Positions 58,740-64,000 of a DNA stretch of 64,000 nt are shown here, piece after piece (position 1 is the first letter of the stretch; each line of letters starts with the position of its first letter). Both the position numbers and the translations under genes were made by a program. The DNA is from Emiliania huxleyi CCMP1516. Lineage: Eukaryota; Haptophyta; Isochrysidales; Noelaerhabdaceae. The stretch lies in assembly GCF_000372725.1 (NCBI RefSeq), contig NW_005199363.1, positions 575,879-639,878 of the forward strand. Reading direction: 5' to 3'. Under the pieces are notes generated by a model. It had not been told where the DNA came from, searched no databases, and saw only the letters and a list, made by a program, of their open reading frames with translations.

Positions 58740-60514
58740 TTAGTGACCAAGTATTGGCCCAGCCCGCCGCCGTGAGTTCCGCACGCGGGCCCACGCGACA
58801 GCAACACAGAGAACGACCATCGCGAGAAGCAGGCCGAGCCGAACTGCCAGCCATGGCATGGTTGCAGGCACTGGCACTGCAAACAGTCTTGCAATGATTA
58901 CTGGCACGCCGAGCGGCCATGTCAGCATAACCGCCAGCGGGCTGTGCAAAAAGAGTTGAAAAAAGGCCTGATTCGACGGGTTGAGCCACAAGGATGCCCA
59001 GACGAATGTCATTGTGCAGAAGGCGTCGGCAGCCACGTTTAGGAACGCGCGCCACTTTGACCGCTGTGAGAGGAAGGACCGCTCGCGCAAAAGCGGCCAG
59101 ATGCCTGCGATGACAATGACGCAGCTTAAAATGCACCATGCGAAGGCTTCGAGCAGGTTGTCGCACGAAAGCGATCCGGAGGCAGCATACTGACTGCCAA
59201 AGGCAACCATGAAGCTTTCCGGGGCGAGGTTGACGGCAAACACGGCGAGCCCGAGGACCGCCGCATACAAACGGTTGAATAGCCACACCAAGAAGCGATG
59301 CGAACCCGCGTTCCCGACTGTAGCCGATTCCTCCGCTAGAAGAGCCGCGATTGCCCCGCCCACCTCCTCGCGCTGCTCAACAGGTAAGAGAAGTTGCGCG
59401 AGGAGGTTATCGATGAAGGTGGTAAATGTGATTGCGAGCCCATCGAGCAGGAACATGGTGCAGGTGACGTCGTTGATGAGGATCGCGCAAGTTGCACAGA
59501 TTAAGCAGAGCGGCAGCACCAACATCCGCATCCGGATGTGCACCCAGCCCAGGCAGCGCATCCACAGGGGAAGCTCTACTCTACGAGCACGCGTGCGGTG
59601 GCGGAGCAGCCGCTTCTCCAGTGCAGCCTCGTCCCAGTCCTCGGCGAGCGGAATAAGGATCAACATCACCACGAAGACGAGTACGAAGTAGTGCGTCGCG
59701 GCGAGGCGGCTCTGCCGTACGACGAGATGGTCACACCGCAGCGGCATGATGTCGGTGGCGTCGCAGTGGGCCGCAGCCTCTCGCGCCCACTGCTCGCCGC
59801 TCAAGTCCTCGGCGGCACTGTGACCGAACCAGCCGGCGCCAATGGCGAAGCTGTGCAGGCAGCGGAGCGGGCGAGAGGTCGGTGAGCTGGGAGAGGGGGG
59901 GGACTATCTAGCATGCAGCGTGTAGAGCCGCACCTCGAGTTGCTCCAGATGTCGACATATGGTCCAAGCACGTGACGCCGGCTGTCCAGCGCCATGATGA
60001 TTCTTGATATGTTCTCCGCCGTCAGCTGCATATTGTAGCAGTCGAGGCATACGCCGGGCGCCTTCTCGTGCCGCCACGGCTGCCGCGTGATTGGCTCCCC
60101 AAAAATATAGAAATCCTTTGGGTGGCAATACTCTCCGACCGCGCAGTGATTGTGACTCGAGCAGCGTGGGTGCGCAGCCTCATAGGCGACCGCGTACATG
60201 ATCGCCGACTGGCCACCCATGAGGAGGATGGACAGAATAAGCGGGATGGCCGCCGAGAGGGAGGCGCCTGGAGCGGTAGCCTTGACGAACGCCCACGCAT
60301 GAATGCCGCCCAAGCCAACAGAGTCGTAGCGGGCGAGAGGCCGCTGGTGGATGTGTGCGTCGACCACGTTGGGTGCTGCCGAAGGCTGGCGCATGATCTC
60401 CTCTTCATCGGTGCTGGTGCTCGCGTCGACCTGGGCCTGGTACGGTGCCGTTTGCCCGCGCGACGTCAGTGAAAACCATGCCCACCGTGAAGGCAAAGCC
60501 GTAACCGTGAGCAT
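58740..60514 (-). CDS. polytopic membrane protein with Cys-rich loop, two exons
   Basis: Exon 1 is 60514-59934 and exon 2 is 59850-58740, joined across an 83-bp GT-AG intron (GAG|GTGCGG ... CACAG|CTTCGCC), giving SSFAIGAGWFGHSAAEDLSG. Hydrophobic helices: LSAAIPLILSILLMGGQSAI, YFVLVFVVMLILIPLAED, MLVLPLCLICATCAILIN, LLDGLAITFTTFIDNLLAQL, LYAAVLGLAVFAVNLA, FAWCILSCVIVIAGIWPLL, MTFVWASLWLNPSNQAFF and WLAVRLGLLLAMVVLCVAVA. After the first helix a loop has HPRCSSHNHCAVGEYCHPKD and GVCLDCYNMQ, a disulphide-like pattern suggesting an extracytoplasmic side. Family unknown. An alternative start MRQPSAAPNVVDAH lies at 60394. Confidence 0.7.
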
Positions 60515-60591
60515 CGATCAGCGGCGGCGACCTCAGCGGCGGCGACCGGTAGGGGGGCAGCAGAGACCAAGATGACGACGTAAAAAAAGAG

Positions 60592-60598
60592 AATTCTT
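60592..60598 (-). promoter_or_regulatory. AATTCTT (in GAGAATTCTTCGCG) upstream of the membrane-protein gene
   Basis: 78-84 bases before 60514. Same AT-rich motif class as at the other promoters. Confidence 0.3.
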
Positions 60599-60900
60599 CG
60601 CGCGCGTTCTTACAAGAACCGTGCAGGTGGGGACCCTGTCCTTCTCCCACCCCTCGTTTGGCGTGCGCATTTTATTTATTTATTTAGCACACTGGCACGA
60701 CAAGGGCGCGGACTGGCGCGGACTGGCACACAAAAAAGAGAAAGCGCCTCGCAACAAGAACACAACGCACTCTCTCACATGACAAGCGATCCCACGACAG
60801 CGATTGTGGGGACTACATGATTACATGAAGGGTGGGGGGGGGCCGAGCGTCCGCAGAGCTAGGCGGCGCGGGCACCCCCCACTGGGGCCGTGCGACCGTC

Positions 60901-61732
60901 ATGGCGCGGGAGGAGGACGGGGACGGACGGATCGTGCACGAGGTCGAGCACGACGGCTACCCGGATCGGCGGTGGTGGCACATGCTGGACGACGAGCGGT
61001 GGCGCGCCGTCCCAGAGCAGGCCGGCGCGGGCGCAGGCGGCGCTGCCGCAGACGGGGATGGGGATGCGGCGATGGACCGCACGGACGGCGAGCAGGGCGC
61101 CCGTGCCGCAGGCGACGCCGAGGCGGCCGAGGTGCAGCCGGCGCCGCCTCCTGTGCGCCGGGGTGTGCGGCGCAGCGCGCTGGCGGAAGCCCTCGAGGCG
61201 GAGGATGACGAGCGGCAGGAGGAGGCCGCGCGCGGCGATGGGCGGCCGATGCTAGCGCCCCACGGGCCGGCGCTGTCGGTGCAGCTTCGGCGCGTGCGCC
61301 TGCGGCTGCGCGAGTTCCTGGCGACGCAGGCCGCGGCGGGGAAGAGCGTGCCGATGCAGCGGACGGCCCTTGGTCTGCACCCGACGATGCGGTGGACGAT
61401 CCGCTTCGGCAAGCGGCTGGCGACGATGCGAATCATCGCGCCGAGGGCGAGTCCGGTGACACGCGACCGAGCGGGGCGACGCGCGGGAGGAGGAGCCGAC
61501 GGTGCGCTCGGGTCGCGGCGAGAACACGATCTACGTCGCGCTGCAGCACATGAAGAACCACGTGTGGCGCAAGATCTGGCCGGCGATGCCGGACGACGCG
61601 AGGCAGTACTGGCGGCTGGTGACCAACCAGGTGATGTCGCTGTACGACGGCGGCGGCGGCGGGATGAAGGAGGACGCGGCAGCCAGCGAGGAGCCGCCGG
61701 CCGGGCGGCGGGCCGCGAGGCGGCGCGGGTGA
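60901..61732 (+). CDS. unknown, low-complexity protein with a frame change
   Basis: ATG 60901: MAREEDGDGRIVHEVEHDGY, PDRRWWHMLDDERWRAVPEQ, an acidic/Ala-rich stretch, then VQLRRVRLRLREFLATQAAA and MQRTALGLHPTMRWTIRFGK. Around 61470-61520 the plausible sequence moves to another frame (NTIYVALQHMKNHVWRKIWP, MPDDARQYWRLVTNQVMSLY), ending at 61732. The two segments look like parts of one helical protein, joined by an unseen intron or a frameshift. No family recognised. Confidence 0.45.
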
Positions 61733-61839
61733 GCGCGTCGCACGGGCAGAGTGAGGCGGCGCAGCGGGCGGCGAGCGAGAGGGCGAGCGCCGAGGCGAGC
61801 CGGCGGACGATGGCCGAGCTGCGCGAGGCGACGACGAAG

Positions 61840-62077
61840 CCGTGCATATTGCGATACATTGCTGGATGCTGCGTATAGCCCAGGTACACCATGGTGCACA
61901 ATATATCGCAATATACTCCAATAGACTCCAATATACTCTTGTTTCGCCCCGGGATTAGTTCCGGCATACATTGGCGTACATTGGAATATACTGGAGACGA
62001 ACCAACAGGGGTCAGGGCGAATATATCGCAATATAAGCCAATATGTCCCAATGTTCACCATTATATCCGGACCGTAC

Positions 62078-62164
<87 letters not shown>

Positions 62165-62165
62165 A
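61840..62165. repeat. CAATATA-type degenerate repeat plus (GA)n microsatellite
   Basis: Strings such as GCAATATACTCCAATAGACT, ACATTGGAATATACTGG and GCAATATAAGCCAATATG recur from 61845 to 62060, unusual in this GC-rich DNA. A pure (GA)n tract follows at 62083-62161. RERERE/LSLSLS frames are artefacts. Confidence 0.75.
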
Positions 62166-62501
62166 AAACCCCTTCTCCCTTTTCTCCCAGTAAGCAACAA
62201 GTACGTACATTGCGTGAAGAACAGCCAGCGAGGCTCGGACTGGACACCAACGCGGTATGGGTGGACGTTGGACAGATGATGACGACACGCACGAGCGACA
62301 CACAGACACAAACAGGCTCACAAGACACACAGCCAGCGGGCTGCCACACACGGGAAGGCGAAACACAGTCCGACGAGACCGTGTGTAATATTGGCTATAT
62401 TCCACATCTCAGCTGTGAACCTGTGTCCAGCACTCGAGTATTCTCTGTGGCTCGCCTCGTTGAGGCTCTCCTGTGCTTGGTGCAGTGAGCGGTAACCGGA
62501 G

Positions 62502-64000
62502 ATGGACCTCGAGAGCTCGCAATTAGGATGGCAGCGCGTGGTGGAGCTCGCTTCCACCACGCCTCAGAGCGCTGAGGAGGGCTCACCACGCGCCGTGCAA
62601 AGGCGGTGGCTCGCCGAGTCCTTTGACAATGCACAGCAACGCCGGACTAGTGGAGAGGACTACGACGAGCCGGCGTTGGCACGGCAGGTTGACATCGCTG
62701 TCGGACGCACTGCTCGCTCGTTCCCACGAGCTGCATTTTGTGGCGCTTGCCTCGCACTAACTGCGCTCTGGGTGGCCATGCCAAACGACGGTCCCGATCC
62801 TTCCCTGCCACCGGCCGTCCCACTGGCGGGAGCAGACCTGGGCAAGGTGAACAAGACCGGGCAGCTGATCAAGGGCCAAACTGCCCGGACGAACAGGCTC
62901 GTCGAGATTACGTTCGACTTGGTCCCAGCAAGGCCGGGTCGCCGCGTGCTGCTCCAGGTCCCAGCAAGGCCAGTCCACTCCAACGTCACGTCGGAGGAGT
63001 TGACCACCGTCCTTCGGGCCGCCCTGCCGCCCGAGGTCGACCCGGCGGCGGTGCGGCTGCTTCGGAGAGGGAGCGGCTTTACGGTTTCCATCTCCTCGCG
63101 ACAGGTCGAGATGGCCGACGTGCTGGCGGTTCTTCAATCCCAGTCCTTTGCGGACGAAATCCACTCACGATACATGCGGGTCGATAACATCCAGGTTGGC
63201 AGCGTCGCCTCCCTCCGCCTCGAGCCGCCCTCGGCACCCACGCCACCCCCTCCTCCCGAGTGGCTCGACGACCTCTGGAAATGGCTCGATGCGTTCCCGC
63301 CGCCGCCGCCGCCGCCGGCCCCTCTGCCGCCCTCGCCGCCGCCGCCGTCGCTGTCGCCCTCGCCGCCTCCCACGCCGCCGCCTCCGGCGCCGCCGCCACC
63401 AGCCCCTCCGCCTCCCTCGCCGCCGCCGCCGTCGCTGTCGCCCTCGCCGCCTCCCACGCCGCCGCCTCCGGCACCGCCGCCGCCTGCCCCTCCGCCGCCC
63501 TCGCCGCCGCCGCCGTCGCTGTCGCCCTCGCCGCCTCCCACGCCGCCGCCTCCGGCACCGCCGCCGCCTGCCCCTCCGCCGCCCTCGCCGCCGCCGCCGT
63601 CGCTGTCGCCCTCACAGCCTCCCACGCCGCCGCCTCCGGCACCGCCGCCGCCTGCCCCTCCGCCGCCCTCGCCGCCGCCGCCGTCGCTGTCGCCCTCACA
63701 GCCTCCCACGCCGCCGCCTCCGGCACCGCCGCCGCCTGCCCCTCCGCCGCCGCCGCCGCACCTGCCGCCGCCGCCGCCGCCGCCGTCGTTAGCACACTCC
63801 CTCGTCCACGAGGAACTGGTGCTGCCAGTGTCGCTGTTGAGCGTCGCTCTCTTGGCCGCTGCAGCCTACGTGCGGCGGCGCAAACGCCGCGCCACGCAAG
63901 GTGCGGAGCGGATGGTGCGCATTGAGTCTGCCAACGGCAACGTTACGTACTACGCGGGTGAGAAAGGCGCGGAGCGGAGGGTGCGCTCGATGTTTGCCGA
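62502..64000 (+). CDS. proline-rich membrane protein, 3' end beyond the window
   Basis: ATG 62502 opens a frame that stays open to the window edge (~499 codons): MDLESSQLGWQRVVELAST, a first hydrophobic segment (AAFCGACLALTALWVAMP), then TNRLVEITFDLVPARPGRRV, SEELTTVLRAALPPEVDPAA, SGFTVSISSRQVEMADVLAV and LQSQSFADEIHSRYMRVDNI. Five 28-residue Pro/Ser repeats follow (63331-63750, 84-bp period, PPSPPPPSLSPSPPPTPPPP). A second helix (LVLPVSLLSVALLAAAAYV) comes next, then RRRKRR and a cytoplasmic tail. The first folded part looks like a SEA-like or small alpha/beta domain, by appearance only. The layout suggests a surface protein with a rigid polyproline stalk, as in pherophorin-type or extensin-like algal proteins. 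GCGGGTGAGAAA at 63955 could be a splice donor. Confidence 0.7.
   Translation, partial: MDLESSQLGWQRVVELASTTPQSAEEGSPRAVQRRWLAESFDNAQQRRTSGEDYDEPALARQVDIAVGRTARSFPRAAFCGACLALTALWVAMPNDGPDPSLPPAVPLAGADLGKVNKTGQLIKGQTARTNRLVEITFDLVPARPGRRVLLQVPARPVHSNVTSEELTTVLRAALPPEVDPAAVRLLRRGSGFTVSISSRQVEMADVLAVLQSQSFADEIHSRYMRVDNIQVGSVASLRLEPPSAPTPPPPPEWLDDLWKWLDAFPPPPPPPAPLPPSPPPPSLSPSPPPTPPPPAPPPPAPPPPSPPPPSLSPSPPPTPPPPAPPPPAPPPPSPPPPSLSPSPPPTPPPPAPPPPAPPPPSPPPPSLSPSQPPTPPPPAPPPPAPPPPSPPPPSLSPSQPPTPPPPAPPPPAPPPPPPHLPPPPPPPSLAHSLVHEELVLPVSLLSVALLAAAAYVRRRKRRATQGAERMVRIESANGNVTYYAGEKGAERRVRSMFA
63331..63750 (+). repeat. five tandem 84-bp coding units (Pro/Ser-rich)
   Basis: GTCGCTGTCG recurs at 63347, 63431, 63515, 63599 and 63683, an exact 84-bp period. 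Units 4 and 5 carry CAG (Gln) where earlier units have CCG/CCT (Pro). Confidence 0.92.

Noticed and set aside
63079..63795. Minus-strand Ala/Gly repeat frames at the right edge
   Set aside because: They are the reverse translation of the proline-repeat units of the plus-strand membrane protein, whose frame is supported by transmembrane and folded segments.

Overview
The window is nuclear DNA of a eukaryote, very probably a unicellular alga with a strongly GC-rich genome. The signs are multi-exon genes with short GT-AG and GC-AG introns, abundant minisatellites and microsatellites, two 100-base assembly gaps (6967-7066 and 53389-53488), and a mixed gene set: an AP2 transcription factor, a 2Fe-2S ferredoxin-domain protein with an N-terminal targeting-like region, a hydroxyproline O-arabinosyltransferase (HPAT), a PC-esterase/TBL-like protein, frataxin, a NIPA-like transporter and a CASTOR-like arginine sensor. 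A haptophyte is my best guess; a pelagophyte or another chlorophyll-c alga is possible. The window alone cannot decide.

Layout. 0-6.9 kb: transposon and retroelement-like fragments, then a gene built of 72-aa tandem repeats plus a coiled coil (2199-5140), then minisatellites. 7-15 kb: a protein-kinase N-lobe cut by a gap, a dual-specificity phosphatase, a divergent unknown gene, and a very large SH3-type/IQ scaffold gene on the minus strand. 15-24 kb: little recognisable except an unusually AT-richer MORN-like gene (16872-19028), a TPR-RING protein and the ferredoxin-domain gene. 24-26.6 kb (minus): a CCCH zinc finger plus DEDDh exonuclease gene with many introns. 27-38.7 kb: a secreted-protein fragment, the 13-exon HPAT gene (28460-32094), two further luminal or glycosyltransferase-like genes, frataxin, and a DNA-repair-like gene (Pol beta-type HhH plus PARP-type zinc finger). 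39-48.7 kb: AP2, TBL esterase, NIPA, TauD-type dioxygenase and a membrane protein. 48.8-52.4 kb: a complete hAT-like MITE with 8-bp target duplications, then composite repeats. 52.4-55.4 kb: the CASTOR-like gene. 56-58.2 kb: a gene and an abutting tandem copy that has lost its coding part. 58.7-64 kb: a polytopic membrane protein, an unknown gene, and a proline-rich membrane protein that runs off the window.

The main finding is how introns look here. I could build a fully in-frame 13-exon model for the HPAT gene. Of its 12 introns, 11 are bounded by a direct duplication of exon-edge sequence, from 6 to about 43 bp. The donor lies in the first copy, the second copy restarts the exon, and a short filler sits between them. 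Fillers are of several kinds: AT-rich DNA, telomere-like CCCTAA repeats, a 10-bp CCGAGATTRC-type minisatellite, and at least two dispersed introner-like families whose copies form nearly whole introns. The same architecture recurs in the CASTOR-like gene, the exonuclease gene and the HhH/zinc-finger gene. This points to very active, recent intron gain through insertion or break repair with local duplication, helped by introner elements. Two or three of these introns appear to need a GA donor.

Confidence is high for genes with long in-frame domains and low for most GC-rich open frames, which are shadows.
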